In this document: positions 1 through 6,292 of the stretch, one piece after another | Layout of the letters: every line of letters begins with the position of its first letter | How positions within the stretch are numbered: position 1 is the first letter of the stretch | DNA from: Draconibacterium sp. | Lineage (GTDB): Bacteria; Bacteroidota; Bacteroidia; Bacteroidales; Prolixibacteraceae | Length of the DNA: 8,195 nt | Direction: 5' to 3' | Assembly (NCBI GenBank): GCA_030595485.1 | Contig: JAUVDE010000141.1 | Coordinates: 1-8,195 of the forward strand | Program-made: the position numbers and the translations under genes | Notes under the pieces: model-generated | Databases searched by the model: none | What the model was told of the DNA's origin: nothing | What the model saw: only the letters and a program-made list of their open reading frames with translations

Positions 1-1155
1 GAATATGATTTCTCGTGGACATTGAGTGAAGACGCTACTGAAATTCAGTCGGGTAAACTTGATGGATTTAGTTTGAATCCAGGCGATTCAAAAGTTGTTG
101 AAATTCCAATGACAAGTATTACAGGTAAAGCAAACTCGGAATATTGGTTACGTTTAAGCGTTCAGTTAAAAGGCGATAAAAATTGGGCTGAGGAAGGTCA
201 CGAATTGGCTAAACATCAATTTAAACTTCCGATTGAAACACCTACCTATGCAAAAAAAGAAAACAAGTTAGCCAATCCAGAGATTAACAACTCGGGAGAA
301 TCTATTGTTATCAACGGAAAGGGATTTAAAGCTGAGATAAGCAAAGAATCGGGCTTATTGATTTCGTATGAAAAAGGAAATGATAAAATTGTTACTTCAG
401 CATTAAAACCAAACTTTTGGCGTCCCCTTACCGACAACGACGAGCGTGGATGGAAAGCCGAAAAAATACTTAATGTTTGGAAAGACCTTCCTGAAAACCT
501 AAAAGTTGAATCGATTGACATTGATGTAACAAGTGTTGCTGTAAAATTGATTTTTAAGGAATTAAGTCTGAATCTGACATATACTTTTACATCGGAAGGT
601 GCTGTTGATGTTAACTACAAACTTGTGATTCCTGAAAATATGCCCGAACCAATTCGTGTTGGAATGGTAATGGGCATTTCCAATAACTTACAAGAAATGA
701 GCTTTTATGGCAAAGGTCCATTTGAGAATTATTCGGATAGAAAAGGCGCTGCTGAAGTAAATATTTTCACCGGAATGGTTGACGATTTCTATTACAATTA
801 CACTAAACCACAAGAAAGTAGTAATCATGCTTGTACTCGTTGGCTGGCACTAACGAATTCAGTAAATAGTGGTTTAATGGTAGTCGGCGAACAAGCTATG
901 CAAACCTCCGTTTGGCCTTATACTGCTGAGAATATTCGCGTGGCACAACATCCAACCGAATTAAACAAGGCCGATGAATTAACCGTAAACATCACACATG
1001 AAATGGCCGGTGTTGGTGGTAACGATTCATGGTCGATGAATGCTCGCCCAATTGACAAATACCGCTTATTGGAGAAAGAATACAGTTTTGCATTTAAACT
1101 GGTTCCGGTAACAAAAGCAAAAAATTTACAAGAGGTTTATCGAAATTCGAAATAA
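1..1155 (+). CDS. GH2 beta-galactosidase, C-terminal part (5' end outside window)
   Basis: Hydrolyses terminal beta-D-galactosides. The reading frame is open from base 1, so the gene begins upstream of the window; the TTG at 22 is an internal Leu codon and not a start. The 384 residues seen lack the sugar-binding, immunoglobulin-like and TIM-barrel catalytic domains. Residues about 1-80 match the DUF4981 linker domain (a W-x-L start, then GHELAKHQF near 66-74). Residues about 95-380 match the Bgal_small_N super-sandwich domain: FWRPLTDND at 139-147, YGKGPFENYSDR at 236-247, PQE at 270-272 and GGNDSWS at 339-345. The Trp in DSWS (344) corresponds to E. coli LacZ Trp999, which lines the sugar acceptor site (family knowledge). 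No truncation is seen at the 3' end and a terminator follows. In Bacteroidota such enzymes are often periplasmic and act in polysaccharide breakdown, but the N-terminal signal cannot be checked here. The substrate may be a galactoside other than lactose. Confidence 0.93.
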   Translation, partial: EYDFSWTLSEDATEIQSGKLDGFSLNPGDSKVVEIPMTSITGKANSEYWLRLSVQLKGDKNWAEEGHELAKHQFKLPIETPTYAKKENKLANPEINNSGESIVINGKGFKAEISKESGLLISYEKGNDKIVTSALKPNFWRPLTDNDERGWKAEKILNVWKDLPENLKVESIDIDVTSVAVKLIFKELSLNLTYTFTSEGAVDVNYKLVIPENMPEPIRVGMVMGISNNLQEMSFYGKGPFENYSDRKGAAEVNIFTGMVDDFYYNYTKPQESSNHACTRWLALTNSVNSGLMVVGEQAMQTSVWPYTAENIRVAQHPTELNKADELTVNITHEMAGVGGNDSWSMNARPIDKYRLLEKEYSFAFKLVPVTKAKNLQEVYRNSK

Positions 1156-1173
1156 TAAAAAGATATCCAGGAT

Positions 1174-1202
1174 AAAGGGTTTGCTTCGGCAAGCCCTTTT
1201 TT
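1174..1202 (+). terminator. Rho-independent terminator after the beta-galactosidase gene
   Basis: An 11-bp stem (1174-1184 with 1189-1199, one G-T pair) is capped by a TTCG tetraloop and runs into a T tract at 1197-1202. It begins 18 bases after the stop codon. The next gene starts only 15 bases beyond the T tract. Confidence 0.92.
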
Positions 1203-1217
1203 GTTTCTTTATACATC

Positions 1218-1754
1218 ATGATTATTGACGGTAAAAAATATAGCTTTTTTGAAACCGAACGCCTTTTGATTCGGCCTTGTGCTGCAGAGGACGCAGAATT
1301 TATTCATGCACTATTAAATTGTAATACCTGGCTAAAATATATTGGTGAACGAAATGTCAAGTCGGTAGAAGAAGCTGAAACATATATTAAAGAAAAGATG
1401 TATCCTCAACTTAAACGCCTGGGCTTTGGGAATTATACTGTTATTCGAAATACAGACGGAGCCAAAATAGGAACCTGTGGATTACACGACCGTGAAGGAT
1501 TAGAAGGTGTTGACATTGGTTTTGCCCTTTTGCCCAAATTCGAAAAACAAGGATATGCATTTGAAGCAGCGAATGAACTCTTAAAACAAGGCTTCAATTT
1601 ATTTCGCTTAAAACAATTAAATGCCATTACTTTGCCAATAAATAAGTCGTCGCGTAAACTTTTAGAAAAATTAGGATTGCAATTCGAGAAAATGATAAAT
1701 CTCCCCAACGATAAGGAGAAACTTATGTTTTATAGCTTAAGAGCCACTTCTTAA
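1218..1754 (+). CDS. GNAT family N-acetyltransferase (RimJ/RimL-like)
   Basis: Transfers an acetyl group from acetyl-CoA to an amino group; the acceptor is unknown. The 178 residues have the full layout of the Acetyltransf_3 (RimJ/RimL) branch. ETERLLIRP at 12-20 forms the first strand, the helical middle lies near 22-65, and GAKIGTCGLH at 81-90 is the central strand. Residues 98-120 hold the acetyl-CoA pyrophosphate loop, with EKQGYA at 109-114 followed by FEAANELL. The late part, NAITLPINKSSRKLLEKLG at 135-153, is the typical N-x-x-S-x-x-(L)-x-E-K-x-G region. The ATG at 1218 is the only Met ahead of the conserved ETERL start, so the start is well supported, although no Shine-Dalgarno sequence is seen. 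It lies 62 bases after the beta-galactosidase stop with a terminator in between, so it is probably not co-transcribed. Relatives include ribosomal-protein acetylases and antibiotic-modifying enzymes; the sequence does not separate these. Confidence 0.9.
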   Translation: MIIDGKKYSFFETERLLIRPCAAEDAEFIHALLNCNTWLKYIGERNVKSVEEAETYIKEKMYPQLKRLGFGNYTVIRNTDGAKIGTCGLHDREGLEGVDIGFALLPKFEKQGYAFEAANELLKQGFNLFRLKQLNAITLPINKSSRKLLEKLGLQFEKMINLPNDKEKLMFYSLRATS

Positions 1755-1862
1755 ACAAGAAATTTGCATTAATTTTAATTTAATTCAACAGTTTACCCAA
1801 ATACATTTTCATTTATTTATTTTTTAGTTGTAAATTGCGGCCAATAATTTTTTAAATATATC

Positions 1863-2054
1863 ATGGATAAAGGAACAGTTAAATTCTTCAATGACGCCAA
1901 AGGATTTGGTTTCATTAAAGACGCAGAATCAGAAAAAGAGTATTTCGTACACATCAGTGGATGCAAAGACGAAATCCAAGAGAATGACGAAGTTACTTTC
2001 GATTTAGAAGAAGGTAAAAAAGGTCTAAACGCAGTAAATGTAAAACTAGCATAG
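1863..2054 (+). CDS. CspA-family cold-shock protein
   Basis: Small single-domain cytoplasmic protein that binds single-stranded nucleic acid; family members act as RNA chaperones and antiterminators. The 63 residues form one cold-shock domain: KFFNDAKGFGFI at 7-18 contains the RNP1 motif (KGFGFI), and YFVHI at 27-31 is RNP2. The C-terminal half (ENDEVTFDLEEGKKG, 40-54) is the form I associate with Bacteroidota Csp proteins. Aromatic residues Phe8, Phe9, Phe15, Phe17 and Phe28 and His30 match the usual binding face. The upstream gap (1755-1862) is very AT-rich. Its best promoter-like match is TAAATTGC at 1831-1838, one T short of TAnnTTTG, which would leave a 5' leader of only about 20 bases. 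That is far shorter than the E. coli cspA leader, so a long cold-sensing leader is not supported. The gene is a single unit with its own terminator. Confidence 0.96.
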   Translation: MDKGTVKFFNDAKGFGFIKDAESEKEYFVHISGCKDEIQENDEVTFDLEEGKKGLNAVNVKLA

Positions 2055-2076
2055 TTATATATATTACATGTTGAAG

Positions 2077-2106
2077 AAAATCCTGTCAGTGACAGGATTT
2101 TTTTTT
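2077..2106 (+). terminator. Rho-independent terminator of the cold-shock gene
   Basis: Perfect inverted repeat AAAATCCTGTCA / TGACAGGATTTT (2077-2088 with 2090-2101, about 10 usable pairs around a short loop) running into nine T residues at 2098-2106. It starts 22 bases after the stop codon. Confidence 0.95.
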
Positions 2107-2110
2107 GCCC

Positions 2111-2118
2111 TATATTTG
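2111..2118 (+). promoter_or_regulatory. Possible -7 promoter element for the homocysteine methyltransferase gene
   Basis: TATATTTG matches the Bacteroidota -7 consensus TAnnTTTG exactly. It lies just behind the cold-shock terminator and 57 bases before the next start codon. No TTG-type -33 element is seen at the usual distance. The site is also inside a small GCCC/GGGC hairpin (2107-2121), so the match could be chance. Confidence 0.4.
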
Positions 2119-2174
2119 GGCTTCAACTCTACTTCAATTCAAATAAAAAATATTTTAGTTTAAAATTGGCGACT

Positions 2175-3071
2175 ATGCACAAGGTACTTCAAAACAATTT
2201 TATTTTAAGCGAGGGCTCTATCAACGAACGTATACGTCGCTCGGATATTCAACTACACCCAACACTGGCCAATGCTCCTTTAATTTATGGGAGACATGCA
2301 CCAACAATGGCAGCTATTTATAAAAACTACATTGACATTGCCCTTAAAGCCAAGCTCCCAATTTTTATCTACACCCCAACCTGGCGATCCGGCAAAAACC
2401 GTGTTGAGCAATCGGAATTCACCGAAAAAATTGTGGTTGATGCCTGTAGCTTTATGCAAAACATACGAGCTGAATATCCCAGCTTTAGCGAGAATATTAA
2501 GATTGGAGGATTGTTTGGCCCCAAAAACGATTGCTACAAACCAGAAGAAGCCTTGACTGAAAAAGAAGCAGAAAAGTTTCACGCCTGGCAAATTGAGAGG
2601 TTAGTAAAAGGTGGAGTTGATTTTCTTGTTTCGGAAACCGTACCCGCTTTAAGCGAAGCTCTTGGCATGGCCAAAGCTGCTGCAAAAACAAACACACCTT
2701 ACATTATTAGTTTTGTAATTGGCCGAAATGGTAATATTTTGGACGGTACCAATTTGATTGATGCCATAAAATACATCGACTCTAAGGTAGTTAATCAACC
2801 TCTTGGTTATGCGATAAATTGTGCTCATCCTTCTTTTCTTAAGCCTGGGACACAAGACAAAGCCATTTTTAAACGATTGCTTTCCTTTAACGCCAATGCC
2901 TCATCACTCGACCATTGCGACCTTGAAAATGCCGACTGCCTAAAAGTTGACAATATTGCCGCATGGGGTGATTTAATGCTCAAACTTAACAAAAGATATG
3001 GCGTAAAAATGTTGGGTGGTTGCTGTGGTGCTGGTTCTGAGCACATTCAATACTTAGTTGATAATTATTGA
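2175..3071 (+). CDS. Homocysteine S-methyltransferase family protein (stand-alone)
   Basis: Probably moves a methyl group from a small donor to homocysteine to make methionine, using a zinc-bound thiolate. The 298-residue protein is one Hcy-binding TIM barrel with all three zinc-ligand cysteines: Cys216 in INCAHP and Cys283-Cys284 in LGGCCGAG, at the places seen in BHMT, MmuM and the MetH N-terminal domain. Other family marks are SETVP at 153-157, whose Glu should contact homocysteine, and ISFVIGRNGNILDGT at 178-192. The N-terminal glycine motif is unusual: SEGS at 12-15 stands where most relatives have DGA or DGG. The ATG at 2175 was chosen over the in-frame TTG at 2166. No cobalamin or folate domain follows, so the donor may be S-methylmethionine, a betaine or something else. 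No SAM or B12 riboswitch fits in the roughly 120-base leader. No clear terminator is seen after it. Confidence 0.87.
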   Translation: MHKVLQNNFILSEGSINERIRRSDIQLHPTLANAPLIYGRHAPTMAAIYKNYIDIALKAKLPIFIYTPTWRSGKNRVEQSEFTEKIVVDACSFMQNIRAEYPSFSENIKIGGLFGPKNDCYKPEEALTEKEAEKFHAWQIERLVKGGVDFLVSETVPALSEALGMAKAAAKTNTPYIISFVIGRNGNILDGTNLIDAIKYIDSKVVNQPLGYAINCAHPSFLKPGTQDKAIFKRLLSFNANASSLDHCDLENADCLKVDNIAAWGDLMLKLNKRYGVKMLGGCCGAGSEHIQYLVDNY

Positions 3072-3254
3072 GCAGGATGTTACGCACCCAGGGGAAATAG
3101 TGATAAGCCATAAAGCTTCTGTTGTCTTCTCCAATACGTAAAGTTTGAGCGTGATTTATTGCTTAAATAGCATAAATCCCTTTTACTACTTACCATCTTT
3201 ACTTGTAACTTTTTCCACACTTATTTGTCTTATTCTAAAATAGGATTAAAACAG

Positions 3255-4451
3255 ATGATTCAAAGATACTCTCTCGTACTGTGTATAATAGTTCTGTTAT
3301 TGGCTACAGAGTCTTGCAATCCAAGCTGGACAAGCGCTATTCAATATGGAAAAACCTTAGATAAACCTTTTTCTGAAACCGTAAATACAGAGATAAGCAA
3401 AGGTCTAATTATTGTTCCGGTGCAAATTGCCGGAAACAACTACCGCTTTTTATTCGACACGGGAGCAATTCTTAGTATTTCTAAAGAAGTTCAGCAAAAA
3501 ATGGCTTACAAAGAAGTGAGTACAGGTGGGCTTGTTGATTCGGATAATAACCGACAAAAAGTAAGTTATGTGCAAGTGGACACGCTACAAATTGGCAAGA
3601 TTCCTTTTATTGAACAAACTGCATTTGTAGCCGACTTTACCAAAAACCCGATAATTGCCTGCTTAAACATCGACGGCATTATTGGCTCCAACCTCATGCG
3701 TTTTTGTCACTGGACCATCGATTATCAGAATGCTGAGATTATTCTGTTTAAAGATACGGTTCACAAATTGCCTGAGAATGTGATACACTTACCTTTTGTG
3801 CTTAACAAACAATACGACCAAATTGTAAGTTTGAAGTTCGGCAAAGCCACTTTAAAAAATCTTAAAATTGACTCTGGCTCAAACGGAAGTTTAACCCTTA
3901 GCAAGAACGCTATGAATGTGTTAAAAGAGAACGAGATAATTACGGAAACATTTGCTGAAAAAGGTTTTACTTCGTCGGGCTTATATGGAAAAGCTTCGGC
4001 AAGCACCCGCGAATTTGCCTGGGCCGACACCCTTCAAAACAACAATTTTATAGTTGAGGGTGTTGAACTTAAAACCGGAAAATCGGGTTTAATCGGTGGG
4101 GAAATTCTCTCGCGCTTTGTGGTAACGCTTAACTTTAAAGAAAAAGAAATTAGTTTTGTCCCTGTAGATAATTCCACTCCCGACTACAGTACCTTTGGTT
4201 TTAGCCTTGGGTATTCCGACGAAGAAGAATTTTACATTCAAGCCATAAAAGAGAACTCTCCTGCTGAAGATGCGAACTTAATTCCGGGTCTTAAGGTACT
4301 CCGGTTTAACGAACTGGATTTTACGAATGGTAGTAGTTTTTGTGATTATGTTTGGCATACCATGGGAAATAGGGAAACACTTAAGCTGGAATACATTGAT
4401 AAAACGGGACAAACAAAAACGAAAATTCTGCAAAAACGGTTTATCTATTAA
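3255..4451 (+). CDS. Exported aspartyl protease with two retropepsin-type lobes and a C-terminal PDZ domain
   Basis: Likely extracytoplasmic aspartic endopeptidase. The 398-residue product begins with a basic N-terminus and a hydrophobic run (about 5-18) ending at Cys21. Because SC is a frequent Bacteroidota lipobox ending, it is probably a lipoprotein, although TESC is a poor classical lipobox. Lobe 1 has the catalytic FDTGA at 67-71 and the matching IIGSNLM at 142-148, then IDYQNAEIILF. Lobe 2 has IDSGSNGSLT at 205-214 and LIGGEILSRF at 279-288. Each lobe therefore carries a D-T/S-G plus a hydrophobic-hydrophobic-Gly motif, as in retropepsins. Residues about 318-390 resemble a PDZ domain (FYIQAIKENSPAEDANL, then GLKVLRFNELDF). 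The ATG at 3255 was chosen over the TTG at 3225 because it places the signal peptide at the start. The 183-base gap before it shows no clear promoter or terminator. The stop codon lies inside the direct repeat that borders the element at 4448-4692. The substrate is unknown. Confidence 0.85.
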   Translation: MIQRYSLVLCIIVLLLATESCNPSWTSAIQYGKTLDKPFSETVNTEISKGLIIVPVQIAGNNYRFLFDTGAILSISKEVQQKMAYKEVSTGGLVDSDNNRQKVSYVQVDTLQIGKIPFIEQTAFVADFTKNPIIACLNIDGIIGSNLMRFCHWTIDYQNAEIILFKDTVHKLPENVIHLPFVLNKQYDQIVSLKFGKATLKNLKIDSGSNGSLTLSKNAMNVLKENEIITETFAEKGFTSSGLYGKASASTREFAWADTLQNNNFIVEGVELKTGKSGLIGGEILSRFVVTLNFKEKEISFVPVDNSTPDYSTFGFSLGYSDEEEFYIQAIKENSPAEDANLIPGLKVLRFNELDFTNGSSFCDYVWHTMGNRETLKLEYIDKTGQTKTKILQKRFIY

Positions 4452-4692
4452 TCATGCGAATCAAGAGTTGGGATAGGCTGATTATCAACAATTCAACCCA
4501 CTTCGGGGTTGCTGGTTCAGGTATTATCTCCTTCCCCGAGCTTCGCACGGGGCTATTATTGTTAATGTCCTTCGGACATTTTTTTATCCCGAAGGGATTT
4601 AACAACAATAGCCATGGGTGTAACCCATGGAAAATTAGCGAGATACCACATGAACCCCGAAGCGGGTTCAACACTTGATTCGCATTAATCAT
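4448..4692. repeat. Palindrome-rich MITE-like element with terminal inverted repeats and 8-bp direct repeats
   Basis: The 17-base ends 4454-4470 and 4669-4685 are inverted repeats with one mismatch. TTAATCAT occurs at both edges (4448-4455 and 4685-4692), like a target-site duplication, though it overlaps the inverted repeats by a base or two. Inside is a series of hairpins: CAACCC/GGGTTG (4494-4511), CCCCG/CGGGG (4534-4552), ATGTCC/GGACAT (4565-4579), ATCCC/GGGAT (4586-4598), CCATGGGT/ACCCATGG (4612-4630) and TGAACCC/GGGTTCA (4651-4670). The arms 4552-4565 and 4599-4612 pair (13 of 14) and enclose the third and fourth hairpins as a three-way junction. Both strands are open for 70-100 codons here, but the translations have no recognisable domain and mirror each other's palindromes, so I take the region as non-coding. 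The rest of the gap up to 4799 holds only AT-rich sequence and one promoter match. No transposase is nearby; a mobile origin is inference. Confidence 0.75.
4564..4585 (+). terminator. Terminator-like hairpin inside the palindromic element
   Basis: AATGTCC/GGACATT (4564-4570 with 4574-4580), TTC loop, then a T run to 4585. It may end transcripts of the aspartyl protease gene, whose own terminator is not otherwise visible. It may equally be only part of the repeat's fold. Confidence 0.5.
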
Positions 4693-4761
4693 ACTTCTAT
4701 TAAAAACACAAGCTGTACTCCTGAACTGCTTTCTGTCATCCTTCATTCTCAACTATTCTTC

Positions 4762-4769
4762 TATTTTTG
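4762..4769 (+). promoter_or_regulatory. Probable -7 promoter element of the C1B peptidase gene
   Basis: TATTTTTG is an exact TAnnTTTG match, 30 bases before the ATG at 4800, which is a typical leader length. No clear TTG -33 element is present about 20 bases upstream. The position also argues against the in-frame TTG at 4767 as a start, because it would overlap the promoter. Confidence 0.5.
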
Positions 4770-4799
4770 TGCATCAGAAAAAATTTAAAACAACATAAA

Positions 4800-6173
4800 A
4801 TGAAGAAACTCGCATTGGTAGTTTTAGCTGCCGTACTGGCTTTTGGAGTTACAGCACAGGAACTCGACAAAGAAGCCATAAACAAAATTAAGGCATCGTT
4901 AAAAATGGATGCTTATACCAAAGGAATGCAAAATGCACTTTCGGCCAACGACATTAACAAGCTGGCCAAAAACCTGGAAAATATTAATGAAGACGATCAT
5001 CATTTCACTTACAAAGTGAATGTTAAAGACATTACCGACCAGAAAAGTTCGGGGCGCTGTTGGCTATTTACCTCGTTAAACATGTTTCGTCCAAAGGCCA
5101 TGGAAGTATTCAATGTAAGTTCATTTGAGTTCTCGCAAAACCATTTGTATTTCTGGGATTTATTTGAAAAGTCGAACCTATTTTTGAATAACATAATTGA
5201 GTCGGCAGATAAACCGGTTGACGACCGTTTGGTGCAGTGGTATTTAGGCGCACCCGTTGGCGATGGTGGCATGTGGAGTAGCTTTGCCAACCTTGTTGAT
5301 AAATATGGAATGATTCCGAAAGAAGCCATGACCGAAACCTACTCGAGTGAGAATACGCGTTACATGGTAAAATTCATCAACCTAAAATTAAAGGAAGATG
5401 GTTTGCGTTTGCGCGATGCTGCAGCGAATGGAGCAAAAAGCAAAGATCTGCAAGCCCAGCGCGAAGAAATGATGCAAGAGATTTACCGCATGTTGGCACT
5501 AAACCTTGGTGTTCCGCCAAGCGAATTTACCTGGCGTTACGAAGACAAAGACAAAAATGTATCGGAATACCAGACTTATACACCACTTGAATTTAAGACG
5601 AAAGTATTGGGCGATATTCAGGTTAAAGATTATGTGATGTTGATGAACGACCCTACCCGACCGTTTAATGTGCATTACGAAATTGACAATTACCGCAATG
5701 TGGAAGAGGGTGTAAACTGGCACTATGTAAATCTAGCTAACGACAAAATAAAAGCAATGGCCATTGAGTCGCTAAAAAATAACGAAGCACTTTATGCATC
5801 TTGTGATGTGGGCCAGCAGCTTGACCGTAACTACGGCTTTTTAGATGTGGATAATTATGATTACGAATCGGTTTATGGTGTTGAGTTTGGCATGAGCAAA
5901 GCCGAACGTATTCAAGCCAAAGCCAGCGGTTCGTCGCACGGAATGGCATTAATTGCAGTTGATGTAGATGCAAATGGCAATTCGACTAAATGGCAATTCG
6001 AAAATAGCTGGGGAATCAAAGCAGGCCACAAAGGCTACCTAACTTTTACAGATGAGTGGTTCGATGAATTTATGTTTCGTATTGTAGTTCATAAGAAGTT
6101 TGTAACACCTGAAGTATTGGAAATATACGACACGGAAGCAACTTTGTTACCTGCGTGGGATTGGATGTTCTAA
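4800..6173 (+). CDS. Secreted C1B cysteine peptidase (bleomycin hydrolase / aminopeptidase C-like)
   Basis: Papain-fold cysteine peptidase of MEROPS family C1, subfamily B, whose members are mostly aminopeptidases. The 457-residue length fits the family after allowing for the signal. The N-terminus (KK, hydrophobic 4-18, cleavage likely after the Ala in TAQE near 19) is a Sec signal peptide, so the enzyme should act in the periplasm or outside; classical PepC and bleomycin hydrolase are cytoplasmic. All catalytic positions are present: Gln81 and Cys87 in the QKSSGRCW motif, His380 in SSHGMAL, and Asn402 in ENSWG. The long insertion between Cys and His contains GDGGMW (154-159) and the conserved KGYLTF and WFDEF blocks follow. 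The end, LPAWDWMF, resembles the family's C-terminal arm (WDPMG-x-L-x) but is shorter and altered. That arm blocks the cleft in known hexameric members. The ATG at 4800 was chosen because it leaves a clean signal peptide. The gene has a -7 promoter match and a strong terminator, and stands alone. Confidence 0.92.
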   Translation: MKKLALVVLAAVLAFGVTAQELDKEAINKIKASLKMDAYTKGMQNALSANDINKLAKNLENINEDDHHFTYKVNVKDITDQKSSGRCWLFTSLNMFRPKAMEVFNVSSFEFSQNHLYFWDLFEKSNLFLNNIIESADKPVDDRLVQWYLGAPVGDGGMWSSFANLVDKYGMIPKEAMTETYSSENTRYMVKFINLKLKEDGLRLRDAAANGAKSKDLQAQREEMMQEIYRMLALNLGVPPSEFTWRYEDKDKNVSEYQTYTPLEFKTKVLGDIQVKDYVMLMNDPTRPFNVHYEIDNYRNVEEGVNWHYVNLANDKIKAMAIESLKNNEALYASCDVGQQLDRNYGFLDVDNYDYESVYGVEFGMSKAERIQAKASGSSHGMALIAVDVDANGNSTKWQFENSWGIKAGHKGYLTFTDEWFDEFMFRIVVHKKFVTPEVLEIYDTEATLLPAWDWMF

Positions 6174-6191
6174 GCAGATATGAGCAAAATC

Positions 6192-6230
6192 AAAAGCCCG
6201 GTAACTAGTTATAAGTTACCGGGCTTTTTT
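6192..6230. terminator. Bidirectional Rho-independent terminator between convergent genes
   Basis: A perfect 15-bp stem (6192-6206 with 6214-6228, core GCCCGGTAACT) with a 7-base loop. The plus strand ends in six T residues (6225-6230), and the minus strand reads TTTT from the A run at 6192-6195. It lies 18 bases past the peptidase stop and about 63 bases past the nfeD stop, so it can serve both genes. Confidence 0.95.
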
Positions 6231-6292
6231 ATATTAACCTGTAGCTAATCATTCGAACTTTTGACTAGAATCTTTTTACTTTTTACTTGCCC

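Noticed and set aside
22..24. TTG at 22 as the start of the beta-galactosidase gene
   Set aside because: The frame is open to base 1, and the residues before it fit the DUF4981 domain, so the gene is cut by the window edge.
1755..1862. Promoter and cold-responsive leader for the cold-shock gene
   Set aside because: Only an imperfect -7 match (1831-1838) is present and the leader would be about 20 bases, so no feature was called.
2166..2174. TTG start for the homocysteine methyltransferase protein
   Set aside because: An ATG three codons downstream is the simpler start and no ribosome-binding site favours the TTG.
2055..2174. SAM or cobalamin riboswitch ahead of the homocysteine methyltransferase gene
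   Set aside because: The gap is about 120 bases, part of it taken by the cold-shock terminator, and no conserved riboswitch motif is seen.
3225..3254. TTG start adding 10 residues to the aspartyl protease
   Set aside because: The added residues would precede the signal peptide; the ATG at 3255 gives a normal N-terminus.
3072..3254. Terminator and promoter in the gap before the aspartyl protease
   Set aside because: Only very short complementary segments (AAGC/GCTT) and a two-mismatch -7 match (CTTATTTG, 3220-3227) were found.
4494..4670. CRISPR array, because several similar hairpins occur in series
   Set aside because: The hairpins differ in sequence and spacing, there are no identical direct repeats with unique spacers, and no cas genes are present.
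4454..4678. Open frame of 74 codons on the plus strand within the palindromic element
   Set aside because: It starts and ends in the terminal inverted repeats, has no recognisable domain, and its codons simply follow the hairpins. It is more likely open by chance.
4441..4752. Open frame of 103 codons on the minus strand across the element
   Set aside because: It overlaps the end of the aspartyl protease gene and the whole palindrome and has no domain or plausible start region. It is probably spurious.
4767..4799. TTG start adding 11 residues to the C1B peptidase
   Set aside because: It overlaps the TAnnTTTG promoter match and pushes the signal peptide inward; ATG 4800 fits better.
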